From Akkermansia muciniphila (GTDB lineage Bacteria > Verrucomicrobiota > Kiritimatiellia > RFP12 > JAAYNR01), in contig CAMBQN010000015.1 of assembly GCA_945870025.1 (NCBI GenBank), positions 1 through 64,000 on the forward strand: a stretch of 64,000 bases of DNA. The letters run 5' to 3'. Of the stretch, positions 14,875 through 23,393 are shown one piece after another. The notes beneath the pieces are model-generated. The model was not told the DNA's origin and did not search any database. It was given only the letters and a program-made list of their open reading frames with translations. Positions within the stretch are counted from its first letter, which is position 1; each line of letters starts with the position of its first letter. A program made the translations under genes and the position numbers.

Positions 14875-16680
14875 CGTCCGGCATCGGTGGTGAAGGAGCT
14901 TGTCGAGAATGCCATTGACGCAGGGGCGCGCCGAATCGAGGTGCATGTCGCCGCGGGTGGTCGCAAGCTGATCGAGGTGCGCGACGACGGGAGCGGCATG
15001 GGCCGTGACGACGCGCTGATGAGCATCGAGCGGCAGGCGACGAGCAAGATCCGGGATGTGGACGACATTGAGCGCATCAGCACGCTCGGGTTTCGCGGCG
15101 AAGCCATTCCGGCGATTGCATCGGTCTCGCGTTTCACCCTCAAAACCTGCGCCGCAGGAGAGGGGGAGGGGACGGAGCTGACGGTGATTGGCGGCCGGTT
15201 GCAAGACGTCAAGGCGGCCGGATTTCCCCAGGGAACAACCATCGAGGTCAGGGATTTGTTTTTCAACGTCCCGGCGCGGCGAAAGTTTTTGCGGGCGTAT
15301 CAAACCGAACAGGCGCACATCCGCACGGTGTTTACGCTGCACGCGCTCGCCCATCCGGAGATCGGGATGGCGCTCCAGTCGGACGGACGGGACGTGGCGC
15401 GGCTGGCGCCGGAGTCGACGCTGGAGGATCGTATCCGCGAGCTGTTTGGCGCAGAATTTCTGACGGGGCTGCGGCCGGTTTCGCGCGAACTGGCGGGCGT
15501 GTCCGTGACCGGATTTGTGGGCTTGCCGGCGTTGACCCGTTCGGATCGGAGCGACCAGTACGTCTTCATCAATGGCCGTCCTGCGACCGCACCGGTGATC
15601 GCCTACGCCTTGCGCGAGGCCTATCCGCCGCTGGACGGCGAGCGGAAGCCCGTGGTGTTCCTGTTTCTGGCGATGAACCCCGAGCTGGTGGATGTCAATG
15701 TCCACCCGACCAAGCGCGAGGTTCGGTTCCGGCGGCCGGCCGATGTGCGCGAAGCGATAATCGAGGGGATCTGCGCGGCGTTGGGGCGGACGCGGCGTCT
15801 GGCGGTTGCAACGGGGGCGGCCGCGTCATCCGCTGGCGGGGCCGGGCACCCGCCGGAGGGCGCATGCGGCGTGGATGCGGCGCTGCCGGTCATGCCGACG
15901 GCTGCCCCGCCGCCGGGCCAGCCGGCGCGCGATCTGCCGTTGCCGCCGCTGCGGCCGCCCGGGGGCGTGCCGCTGCCGTTCGATTATCCGGGGAAGACCT
16001 TGCCGTGTCCGCAAGCGCCCCCTCCGGTCGTCGAGGCCGTGCCTGCGGCGGAAACGCCGCAACCCCTCGACGACGCCTTTGCCGGCGGCGCGGGGGCGCC
16101 ATGGGCCTGGTGCCGCGTCATCGGTCCGGTGGGCGGCTTGTATCTGCTGCTGGAGATCGATTCCGGGTATGTCGTGCTGGACCCGCGAGCCGCGCACGAG
16201 CGGGTGCTTTACGAACGGCTGCTGGCGCGGGTCAGGCGCGGCGAGGCATTGACGCAGACCTTGCTGCTTCCCGAAACAGTGGTCCTGCCGCCAGCGCATG
16301 CCGAGCGGTTGCGCGGATGGCTGACGGTCTTGCAGCGAATGGGGTTTGGGGTGGCTGAGTTTGGCGGCGACACATTTCTGGTGGACGCGTTGCCTCCGGA
16401 GGTTGCGGCCGTGCCCTGCCGCAGCCTGTTGCTGGACATTTGCAACGATCTCGAGACGCTCGGTGCGCGGCGCGGCGCAGAGGGGTGGCGTGAGGATGCG
16501 CTGGTGCGGGCGGCGTGTGCGGCGGCGGTCAAGAACGACGGCGCGCTGGCGACCGAGGAGGCCGGGCAATTGGTGCGCGACCTCGCTGCATGCCGCATGC
16601 CGTACACCTGTCCACGTGGCCGTCCGACGATGATTCTCACGACGTACCGCGAACTGGCGCGCAAATTCGGCCGCGCCTAA
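14797..16680 (+). CDS. mutL: DNA mismatch repair protein MutL
   Basis: A 627-residue mismatch repair ATPase that links MutS recognition to strand incision. The N-terminal GHKL ATPase (about 1-330) has ENAIDAG with the catalytic Glu, RDDGSGM, and TLGFRGEA. A Pro/Ala-rich linker (about 340-430) precedes the C-terminal dimerisation domain. In endonuclease-type MutL that domain carries DQHA-x2-E-x4-E and CPHGRP. Here the corresponding sequences are DPRAAHERVLYE (about 464) and CPRGRP (about 605), so both motif histidines are Arg and nicking activity is doubtful. The start follows a good promoter but no clear Shine-Dalgarno. The promoter and first 26 codons are duplicated 9.3 kb upstream. Confidence 0.95.
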   Translation: MLDTHRHIRMLPEQVANKIAAGEVVERPASVVKELVENAIDAGARRIEVHVAAGGRKLIEVRDDGSGMGRDDALMSIERQATSKIRDVDDIERISTLGFRGEAIPAIASVSRFTLKTCAAGEGEGTELTVIGGRLQDVKAAGFPQGTTIEVRDLFFNVPARRKFLRAYQTEQAHIRTVFTLHALAHPEIGMALQSDGRDVARLAPESTLEDRIRELFGAEFLTGLRPVSRELAGVSVTGFVGLPALTRSDRSDQYVFINGRPATAPVIAYALREAYPPLDGERKPVVFLFLAMNPELVDVNVHPTKREVRFRRPADVREAIIEGICAALGRTRRLAVATGAAASSAGGAGHPPEGACGVDAALPVMPTAAPPPGQPARDLPLPPLRPPGGVPLPFDYPGKTLPCPQAPPPVVEAVPAAETPQPLDDAFAGGAGAPWAWCRVIGPVGGLYLLLEIDSGYVVLDPRAAHERVLYERLLARVRRGEALTQTLLLPETVVLPPAHAERLRGWLTVLQRMGFGVAEFGGDTFLVDALPPEVAAVPCRSLLLDICNDLETLGARRGAEGWREDALVRAACAAAVKNDGALATEEAGQLVRDLAACRMPYTCPRGRPTMILTTYRELARKFGRA

Positions 16681-16765
16681 ATATCGTCTCGTAATTCGCC
16701 TCTTCTCGCACGTAACGCCCACCCTGTGGCTAAACCGATTACAGCTGGGTGTCCGGGTTAGCGCT

Positions 16766-17902
16766 CTACTTGATTGAACGCACGACGGTATAATCGCGGC
16801 GGCGGATGGGTTCGGCTTGGCCGAATAGCCGGGTCATGAATTCGATGTGCCAGTCGGTCTGCTTGGCGACGATCAGGCAGCGGCCGCCGGGCACAAGCGC
16901 ATCGCAGGCGGTGCGAATGAACAGTTCGGCAATGGCGTAATCGCCGAAGTAGGGCGGATTGCCGACGGCGAGGGTGAAGCCGGTGCGGCGGGTTCCCGTG
17001 TCGGAGCATTCGAAAGCCGGGTCGGCCAGCCCGTTGGCGGCAGCGTTGGCGGCGGCGCACGCCACCGCGCGGGCGTGGCTGTCGAGAAAGGTGACGTGAA
17101 GGCCCGGAACGGCGCGGGCCAGGGCAATGCCAACCATGCCGCATCCGCAGCCGATGTCGAGCACGCGGTCGCCAGTCACCACCTCGCGAGCGGCGACCTC
17201 GGCGAGCGAAAGGCCGCCGAGGTCGGGGCGGCGATGGGCGAAGACTCCGGGACGGGTCTGCAGGGTGAACGGCGCGACGCCGGGCAGGGAGACCTCGAAC
17301 GAGGCGGAAAAATTGCGGGGCTTGGGGAGCGGCCGCACGCGGATCGCGCAGGCCACCGTGATGTCGTCTTCCACCGTCACCGAGGTCTTGCCGAAAATGG
17401 TCTTGAGCTGGGCGCGGAGCCATTCGGCGTCGCCTTCGAATCCGATGAGGCAGACGCCGCCGTCGGCCAGTCCCTCATGAACCTGCTCCAGAAGGTCGAT
17501 CACCAGCTCGGTGGGCATGGCGTGGCGCGAGAGCTGGAGGACGGCGGCGTCGAAGGGCGTCTCACGGGGAATATCGGCTGCCGCGACGCAGGCAATGCCA
17601 GCCTCGGCACCGCTTCCGGCGAGTGTACGAAGGATGATCGCCCGGTGATGCGTGTCGAAGACATGAGCCAGCACCTCGGTCCGCGGGAACAGATGATGGA
17701 TCGCGGCGGGCAGGACGCCGGTGCGGTTACCTGCGACAAGAACGCGCGAAACGGCGCGGGGGAGCGTCGGCAGCCGCTCCAACAGCGCGCGCTCGGTGGG
17801 ATGAAGCCCCGAACGCGACCGCACCAGGAGGGCTCCTTCGAGAAACCGTTCATCGCGGGCCAGCGGCGGGAGACGGTCGGTGGTGGTGAGCGTAAAGGGC
17901 AT
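16766..17902 (-). CDS. Class I methyltransferase, RsmC/RlmG-like
   Basis: A 378-residue protein with two tandem Rossmann-like halves, as in the rRNA guanine-N2 methyltransferases RsmC and RlmG. The N-terminal half (about 1-180) is degenerate. The C-terminal half has the SAM motif VLDIGCGCGMVGIALA, VTFLDSHARAV and the catalytic NPPYFGDY (NPPF/Y motif for base-amine methylation). The likely target is a guanine N2 in rRNA, but the exact position cannot be told from sequence. Its ATG overlaps the stop codon of the upstream HAD gene by one base (TGATG), so the pair is translationally coupled. Confidence 0.78.
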   Translation of the reverse strand: MPFTLTTTDRLPPLARDERFLEGALLVRSRSGLHPTERALLERLPTLPRAVSRVLVAGNRTGVLPAAIHHLFPRTEVLAHVFDTHHRAIILRTLAGSGAEAGIACVAAADIPRETPFDAAVLQLSRHAMPTELVIDLLEQVHEGLADGGVCLIGFEGDAEWLRAQLKTIFGKTSVTVEDDITVACAIRVRPLPKPRNFSASFEVSLPGVAPFTLQTRPGVFAHRRPDLGGLSLAEVAAREVVTGDRVLDIGCGCGMVGIALARAVPGLHVTFLDSHARAVACAAANAAANGLADPAFECSDTGTRRTGFTLAVGNPPYFGDYAIAELFIRTACDALVPGGRCLIVAKQTDWHIEFMTRLFGQAEPIRRRDYTVVRSIK

Positions 17903-18606
17903 CAGCAGGTTCCTTCAGCGATGAGGCGGGGAAGATCGTCCAGACGGTCGATGACCGGCCGACCGGCGGCGAGCAATCGTTCGCGGGATTGGTGTCCGCG
18001 GGCGACGAGGACGCAGCGGCAGCCGAGTTCGGCGGCCACGTCGTGATCATGAAGCGTGTCGCCCACGAAAAGCGTCGTGGCGCTGGAGAAGCCGAGATCG
18101 CGGACGAGGGCGCGTCCGCGTTCGGCCTTGGAGAGGCCGTGCAGGTTGTCGGCACCGCAAATATGGGAGAAGCAACCGGTCAGCCGGACCTCGCCCAGCA
18201 AGCGATCGAGAATGGACTGTTCGCAGGACGAGAGGATCGCCTGGCGGATGCCGCACGCGGCGAGGGTGTTGAGGACGGGCCTGGCGTCGTCGAAGAGCTG
18301 CCGTCCGGGCTGCGCGAGATAGGCGGCGTGATAGTCGCGGGCCAGACGCTCCCAATCCTCGCTAGGCAGATCAAAGCCAGCCTTCAGGTAATAGTCGCGC
18401 ACCGGAAAACCGAAGCGGTCGCGGTAGCGCGCCACGGTTTCGGGACCGAGGCCGCGGGGCGCCATGAGCGTGTTCAGCGCGCTCACCGAGGCGCAGACAT
18501 CATCCAGCAGGGTACCGTTCCAATCCCAGATGATGCAGGTGATGCGGGACACGGCGGCGTCGGGTCCCGTCTGATCCGGCAACCGATTGTTGAAAGCCTG
18601 AGCCAA
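17902..18606 (-). CDS. HAD-superfamily phosphatase (phosphoglycolate phosphatase-like)
   Basis: About 234 residues. HAD motif I is WDWNGTLLDD, motif II is the Ser of AILSSCEQS, and motifs III-IV are in TTLFVGDTLHDHDVAAELG, with a cap domain between. This is the pattern of the phosphoglycolate phosphatase-like branch, which hydrolyses small phosphate esters. The open frame extends upstream to 18705, but the Arg-rich extension is unlikely; TTG 18606 has AGGGAG upstream, and GTG 18552 (SRITCIIWD) is another possibility. It is divergent from nadC and precedes the RsmC-like gene in one transcript. Confidence 0.8.
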   Translation of the reverse strand: MAQAFNNRLPDQTGPDAAVSRITCIIWDWNGTLLDDVCASVSALNTLMAPRGLGPETVARYRDRFGFPVRDYYLKAGFDLPSEDWERLARDYHAAYLAQPGRQLFDDARPVLNTLAACGIRQAILSSCEQSILDRLLGEVRLTGCFSHICGADNLHGLSKAERGRALVRDLGFSSATTLFVGDTLHDHDVAAELGCRCVLVARGHQSRERLLAAGRPVIDRLDDLPRLIAEGTC

Positions 18607-18791
18607 AACAAAACTCCCTTCGCGCGTCCGCCACCGATCCGTCAGCGCCTGAACACCACGCGCCGCATGGGTTGGGATTGTGCGACAGGCGGCTCGCGCT
18701 GTCAAGCGCTGAGAGCGCGGATGGATTTTTTAGTGTATCTTTTCGCCCGTATGCTTCAAAATGAGAACCCATGTCAAACGTAAGGGGTGTT

Positions 18792-19658
18792 ATGGTGTTG
18801 CCTGATCTCATGAGGAATCCGCGGGTCGCCGAGGCGGTACGACTGGCGCTGGAAGAGGATGTGGGGCCGGGGGATGTGACGACGCTGGCGCTGGTGGACC
18901 CGGATGCGCAGGCGGTTGGAGCGATCCTCAGCCGCGCGGCGTGCCGCGTGGCCGGAGGCGCCGTGGCGGCAGCCGTGCTGCGAGCGGTGGACCCGGATGT
19001 GGTCTGCGAGACCGTCATTGCCGATGGCTGCGACGCGGCGGCCGGTGCGACGTTGCTCGCGATCCGCGGACGCGCGGCGGCGATCCTGACCGCCGAACGG
19101 ACGGCCCTGAATTTCATGCAGCGGATGTGCGGCATTGCCACGCTCACGAGCCGGTTTGCCGAGGCCGTCAAGCCGTGGGGGACGCAGATCCTCGACACCC
19201 GCAAGACCACCCCTGGATTGCGGCTTTTCGAGAAATACAGCGTGCTGTGCGGCGGGGGCGCCAACCACCGATTCGGCCTCTTCGACCGTGTGCTGATGAA
19301 GGACAACCACCGCCGGCTCTGGCAGGGCGGCGTTCCGTCGCGGCTCGATCTGGCCGTCGCGGCGGCGCGGCGGTGCTTCCCCGCGATCCCGGTGGAGGTG
19401 GAGGTGGAGAGCATCGAGGAGCTGATCAGCGCCCTGCGCGGCAAACCCGATTGGGTGATGCTCGACAACATGGATTGCGCCACGATGCGCGAATGCGTGC
19501 GCCTCACAGCGGGTCAGGCGCGGCTGGAGGCCTCCGGCGGGATTACGCTCGAACGGGCCGCAGCGGTGGCGGCGACCGGCGTGGATGCGATCTCGCTGGG
19601 GTGCCTGACCCATTCGGCCCCTGCGGTGGATTTGTCATTGGAATGGGATGCGGTTTGA
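18792..19658 (+). CDS. nadC: Nicotinate-nucleotide pyrophosphorylase (carboxylating)
   Basis: About 288 residues. NadC makes nicotinate mononucleotide from quinolinate and PRPP in de novo NAD synthesis. Diagnostic segments are LEEDVGPGDVTT near the start, ERTALNFMQRMCGIAT, the PRPP/quinolinate-binding DTRKTTPGLR, and KDNHRRLW, with the barrel ending EASGGITLERA and VDAISLGCLTHS. ATG 18792 has AAGGGG just upstream; ATG 18771 would add seven residues. It heads a plus-strand cofactor operon with coaX and coaC. Confidence 0.95.
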   Translation: MVLPDLMRNPRVAEAVRLALEEDVGPGDVTTLALVDPDAQAVGAILSRAACRVAGGAVAAAVLRAVDPDVVCETVIADGCDAAAGATLLAIRGRAAAILTAERTALNFMQRMCGIATLTSRFAEAVKPWGTQILDTRKTTPGLRLFEKYSVLCGGGANHRFGLFDRVLMKDNHRRLWQGGVPSRLDLAVAAARRCFPAIPVEVEVESIEELISALRGKPDWVMLDNMDCATMRECVRLTAGQARLEASGGITLERAAAVAATGVDAISLGCLTHSAPAVDLSLEWDAV

Positions 19659-19674
19659 TCAAAGGAGGCGGCTC

Positions 19675-20436
19675 ATGCGGTGTGTCGTGATCGATGTCGG
19701 CAACACGTCGACCAGTCTGGCGTTGTATGCGGACGGCCGTATCTCGCGGTTCGCGCATGTGACCGGCGGGATCGTCAAGAATCCGGATGCTTGCGCCGCG
19801 GCGGTGCGGCGGGCCGCACGGGGCGGGGTTTGCGGCGCGGTGCTAGGGTCGGTGGTTCCCAAGACCAACGCGCTGTGGCGCGCGCTGGTCATGCGTGAGC
19901 TGGGATGCGCACCGTTGGTGGTGCGGGCCGGGATACCGATGGCCGTGGAGGTCGATTATCCGAAGCCCGAGACCATCGGTGCCGACCGGCTCGCAAATGC
20001 GGCCGGCGGCGTGGTGAAATACGGCGCGCCGCTGATTGTCGCCGACTTCGGCACGGCCCTGACGTTCGACATCGTGACCCGGGCACGGGGCTACATCGGC
20101 GGCGTGATTGCGCCGGGGCTGCCGCTGATGACTGACTACCTGCACGAGCGGACGGCCCTGCTGCCGCACGTGGCGCCGGGCGGGGCCTGTCCGAAGATCG
20201 GACGCAGCACGCGCGGCGCGATCCAGATCGGCGCACGCATTGGCTACCGGGGCATGGTGCGCGAGATTGTCGGCTACCTGATGCAAACGATGGGGTCCGG
20301 CGTCACGCTCGTCGGAACCGGCGGTTTTGCCCGCTGGGTGCTGAACGGAATCGACCTGCCTTTTGTGATTGACCCGCAACTGACCTTGTTCGGGCTGGGG
20401 ACCATTTTTGAACAAAACGCGGGCAGCAAAAAATGA
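19675..20436 (+). CDS. coaX: Type III pantothenate kinase
   Basis: A 253-residue CoaX-type kinase that phosphorylates pantothenate, the first step of CoA synthesis. The ASKHA fold is shown by VVIDVGNTSTSLALY at the start, GADRLANAAGG in the middle and the phosphate/metal motif VADFGTALTFDIV. The ATG at 19675 has a textbook AAAGGAGG upstream; the open frame begins earlier but that portion overlaps nadC. CoaX and the CoaC-like protein that follows are sequential in CoA synthesis, so the operon is coherent. Confidence 0.95.
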   Translation: MRCVVIDVGNTSTSLALYADGRISRFAHVTGGIVKNPDACAAAVRRAARGGVCGAVLGSVVPKTNALWRALVMRELGCAPLVVRAGIPMAVEVDYPKPETIGADRLANAAGGVVKYGAPLIVADFGTALTFDIVTRARGYIGGVIAPGLPLMTDYLHERTALLPHVAPGGACPKIGRSTRGAIQIGARIGYRGMVREIVGYLMQTMGSGVTLVGTGGFARWVLNGIDLPFVIDPQLTLFGLGTIFEQNAGSKK

Positions 20437-20446
20437 AGGGTGATGC

Positions 20447-21016
20447 ATGAAAAAAAAACAAACTGTGGATGTAGTGCTCGGCGTGACCGGTTCGATCGCC
20501 GCATACAAGGCGGCGGAGCTGGTGCGGCTAATGGTCAAGGCGGGGTGGACGGTGCATGTGGTGATGACCGAGGCGGCGACCCGGTTCGTGACGCCGCTGA
20601 CCTTCCGGACCCTCTCGCGCAATCCGGTCGGCGTGAATACGTTTGATGATCCGGAGGACTGGATGCCGGGGCATATTTCACTCGCCGAGCGGGCCGACAT
20701 CGTGGTGGTGGCGCCCTGCACGGCCAATGTTCTGGCCAAGCTGGCCCACGGCCTGGCCGATGATTTGCTTACTGCCACCGTGCTCGCCACGCGCGCGCCG
20801 CTGCTGATTGCGCCAGCGATGAACACGGGGATGTGGGAGCATCCGGCGACTCAGGCCAATCTGACGACGGTGCGTGCGCGCGGCGCGAGGATCGTCGAGG
20901 CCGCGACGGGCGAGCTGGCCTGCGGCACCACCGGCCCCGGCCGCATGGCCGAGCCCGAGGCGATTCTTGAAGCGGCGCAGCGGATGATCCTCAATGGCAA
21001 ACACGGACAGTCTTAA
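20447..21016 (+). CDS. coaC: Phosphopantothenoylcysteine decarboxylase (stand-alone CoaC domain)
   Basis: A 189-residue flavoprotein of the HFCD family. It decarboxylates 4'-phosphopantothenoylcysteine in CoA synthesis. Marks are GVTGSIAAYKAAELV, the active-site PAMNTGMW and the substrate clamp ELACGTTGPGRMAEP with its Cys. In most bacteria this is the N-terminal half of a CoaBC fusion; here the CoaB (ligase) half is absent and the next gene is unrelated, so CoaB must be encoded elsewhere. It starts 10 bp after coaX and overlaps the next gene by 23 bp. Confidence 0.92.
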   Translation: MKKKQTVDVVLGVTGSIAAYKAAELVRLMVKAGWTVHVVMTEAATRFVTPLTFRTLSRNPVGVNTFDDPEDWMPGHISLAERADIVVVAPCTANVLAKLAHGLADDLLTATVLATRAPLLIAPAMNTGMWEHPATQANLTTVRARGARIVEAATGELACGTTGPGRMAEPEAILEAAQRMILNGKHGQS

Positions 21017-22079
21017 AAAACCGCGCGTTCGCCGTTTGATTCGATTCACGGATGTGGCGGCGTTGCGTCGGTGGTTGGATGCGGCCCACGCGACGCCGGC
21101 ATGGTCGGACTGGAAATGGCAGATGCGCCAGGCGCTCGATGCGACGGATCTGGCGCGTCTCGGCCTGTTGGTGCACCCCGACTCAGCCGCAGCCGCCATC
21201 CGCTATCCGGCGCGCGTTTCGCCCTATTATCTGGCGGCGGGCGATTTCACCGATCCGGCCGATCCGCTGCGCGCGCAGTGGCTGCCCGTTGCGGGCGAGA
21301 TGGTGGCGGCGGCAGGGTATTGCGCCGACCCCTTTGATGAGGTCGCGCACTCGCCCGTGCCCGGCCTGGTGCATCGATTCCACGACCGCGTGCTGGTGCT
21401 CGCGTCGGCGCGGTGCGCCGTGAACTGCCGTCACTGCACCCGCAAAAACGATTTTGAGAACCGTGCCGTGATGACCGATTCGGCGGGGCTGCGCGCTGCC
21501 GTCGCCTACGTCCGGGCCAACCCCGGCGTGCGCGAGGTGATCCTGTCGGGCGGCGACCCGCTGCTGGAAAACGATGCAGCCGTGCTGCGGCGCGTCCGGG
21601 CCTTTGCCTCGCTGCCTCAGCTCGACGCGGTGAGGATCGGCACGCGGACACCGGCGACGCTGCCGATGCGGATCACCGGCGCATTGGCCCGGGCGCTGGG
21701 CGCATCAAAAAAAGTATGGGTCAACACTCAGTTCAATCATGCGAGTGAACTGACACCCGATGCGGCCGAGGCGTGCGGGCGGCTGGTGGATGCGGGCATA
21801 CCGGTGTCGAATCAGGCCGTCTTGCTCAAGGGGGTGAACGATTCGGTCGATGCGCTGGTGCGGTTGTGTTCAGGCTTGCAGCGGATACGGGTGCGGCCGT
21901 ATTACGTCTTCATCGGCGACCCGGTGGCGGGAACGGCGCATTTCCGCGTCTCGGCCAAGCGGGCCGTCGAGCTGGCCGATGCGCTCGCGCAACGGGTCGG
22001 AGGACTGGCCATGCCTCGCTTCGTCGCCGATATCCCGGGCGCTCCCGCCAAGACCGCCGTGCAGGACCTGGTGAGATAG
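20994..22079 (+). CDS. KamA-family radical SAM aminomutase (EpmB-like)
   Basis: A 361-residue radical SAM protein of the lysine 2,3-aminomutase family. The cluster motif CAVNCRHC (CxxxCxxC) binds the 4Fe-4S cluster, SGGDPLL is the SAM-binding GGD segment, and the PLP lysine is probably in IPGAPAKTAV near the C-terminus. The length fits the short EpmB-like branch, which converts alpha-lysine to beta-lysine for elongation factor P modification, rather than longer catabolic KamA. Neither epmA nor efp is in the window, so the substrate is unproven. It overlaps the coaC 3' end. Confidence 0.85.
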   Translation: MANTDSLKKPRVRRLIRFTDVAALRRWLDAAHATPAWSDWKWQMRQALDATDLARLGLLVHPDSAAAAIRYPARVSPYYLAAGDFTDPADPLRAQWLPVAGEMVAAAGYCADPFDEVAHSPVPGLVHRFHDRVLVLASARCAVNCRHCTRKNDFENRAVMTDSAGLRAAVAYVRANPGVREVILSGGDPLLENDAAVLRRVRAFASLPQLDAVRIGTRTPATLPMRITGALARALGASKKVWVNTQFNHASELTPDAAEACGRLVDAGIPVSNQAVLLKGVNDSVDALVRLCSGLQRIRVRPYYVFIGDPVAGTAHFRVSAKRAVELADALAQRVGGLAMPRFVADIPGAPAKTAVQDLVR

Positions 22080-22234
22080 GACCGGCCCACTCGCACAAAC
22101 CGGACCCAACACCCAACGGAGACGTTGGACATGAATAGCTTGCTCATAAAAGAAAACCGCCTTACACTGGTCGCACATGGGACAAAGCGACAGTTGTTCG
22201 GCTGTTGTAATAGATCGACTAACCAAGGAGAATT

Positions 22235-23344
22235 ATGCGTTGGCAATTTTTATCTATCGTAACGAGTCTGATCATGGCTGGTAGTCTGACAATGAACGCG
22301 ACGGCTGCGCCTGCCGAAAAGAAAGAAGCGGTCATTACGAACGCTCTTGCGCAGTTTGAGCCAGGCAAGACAAGTGCGGAGATCAAGGTTTCTGGTGCTG
22401 CCAAATGGTCCTATTTCGTCTACGTTCCCAAGTCTTATACCCCCGACAGGAAATGGCCTGTCATGTTTATCATGTCTCCTGGCGGTGGCAATCCCGAGAT
22501 GCTGAAGCGCTACATAGATGGTGCTGAGATGAATAACTGGATTCTGGTGGGTTCGGTGCAGGCGAGGAATGAATTTAATCAGTTCGATGAAGCGATTAAG
22601 GCAATGGTGGCGGATGTCTGCAAGAAAATGCCTGTTGACTTGAAGAGGATGTATGCCTCGGGATTTTCAGGAGGGGCGAGGATGTCATTCTGGTTATCCG
22701 AGGAAATGAAGTCCAAATCGTTTGCCGGGGTCTTGGCCTGTGGTGCGGGCGGACAACCCGACAAGATGTCGCCCAAAACCGTTGTATTTGGTTTGTGCGG
22801 GTCAAATTGTTTTAACCGCTGGGATATGGCCTGTACGTTAAAGCAGGTAAAGAATGACATGTCCCGTCTCCGCTTCTTTCCGGGTAATCATGTCTGGGCA
22901 GATGCCGTCTATATAACGTATGCCACGACTTGGTTGAATGCCTGTTATCTGAAGGGGGCGCCGACATCCAATTCTGCTCTGGTTGCAGAGAAGAAACAGA
23001 TGATTGCGAAGATCCAGACAGAGATAGAGAAAGAAACCGAAGCCAACCCTGAAAAAGCGTATGACTGGGCCGTGTGCCTTGGAATGTTTGCTTCGTCGCC
23101 GACAGCGGCCGGAAACCAACCGATGCAGTCGTTGCTCAAAAATCCGAAGATTCAGTTATATGCTGCGGGGCTCAAGGATATGGACGTGTTTGTCAGGAAA
23201 TTCTTTGCGACCGATGCTATGGATTCCGTCAATAATAATGGCACGCCCGCCGCCAAGAGGGAAGCGGGACGGCTGGCGAAGAAATATGCCGAAACGGGGC
23301 TTGCTGCAACTTTCGAAAAGATGGGTGAACCATCCGTAAAATAA
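22235..23344 (+). CDS. Exported alpha/beta-hydrolase-like protein (esterase/depolymerase type)
   Basis: A 369-residue protein with a signal peptide (IVTSLIMAGSLTMNATAAPA). It has the fold of secreted esterases: YFVYVPKSYTPDRKWPVMFIMSPGGG as oxyanion-hole region and the nucleophile elbow ASGFSGGARM with a Ser. The His could be that of FFPGNHVW. About 120 residues follow, helical and Lys-rich, with no clear homology. ATG 22235 has AAGGAG upstream. Its lower GC and different codon use suggest that it and the next gene arrived separately from the surrounding operons. Substrate unknown; a carboxylester is most plausible. Confidence 0.7.
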   Translation: MRWQFLSIVTSLIMAGSLTMNATAAPAEKKEAVITNALAQFEPGKTSAEIKVSGAAKWSYFVYVPKSYTPDRKWPVMFIMSPGGGNPEMLKRYIDGAEMNNWILVGSVQARNEFNQFDEAIKAMVADVCKKMPVDLKRMYASGFSGGARMSFWLSEEMKSKSFAGVLACGAGGQPDKMSPKTVVFGLCGSNCFNRWDMACTLKQVKNDMSRLRFFPGNHVWADAVYITYATTWLNACYLKGAPTSNSALVAEKKQMIAKIQTEIEKETEANPEKAYDWAVCLGMFASSPTAAGNQPMQSLLKNPKIQLYAAGLKDMDVFVRKFFATDAMDSVNNNGTPAAKREAGRLAKKYAETGLAATFEKMGEPSVK

Positions 23345-23393
23345 CGAAGCAAAGTTGATCAGCCCGCGTCTTACTGGTATGCCGGTCCTCAAT

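Noticed and set aside
16847-18046. 399-codon plus-strand open frame
   Set aside because: Antisense to the RsmC-like gene; Gly-rich composition and no domain.
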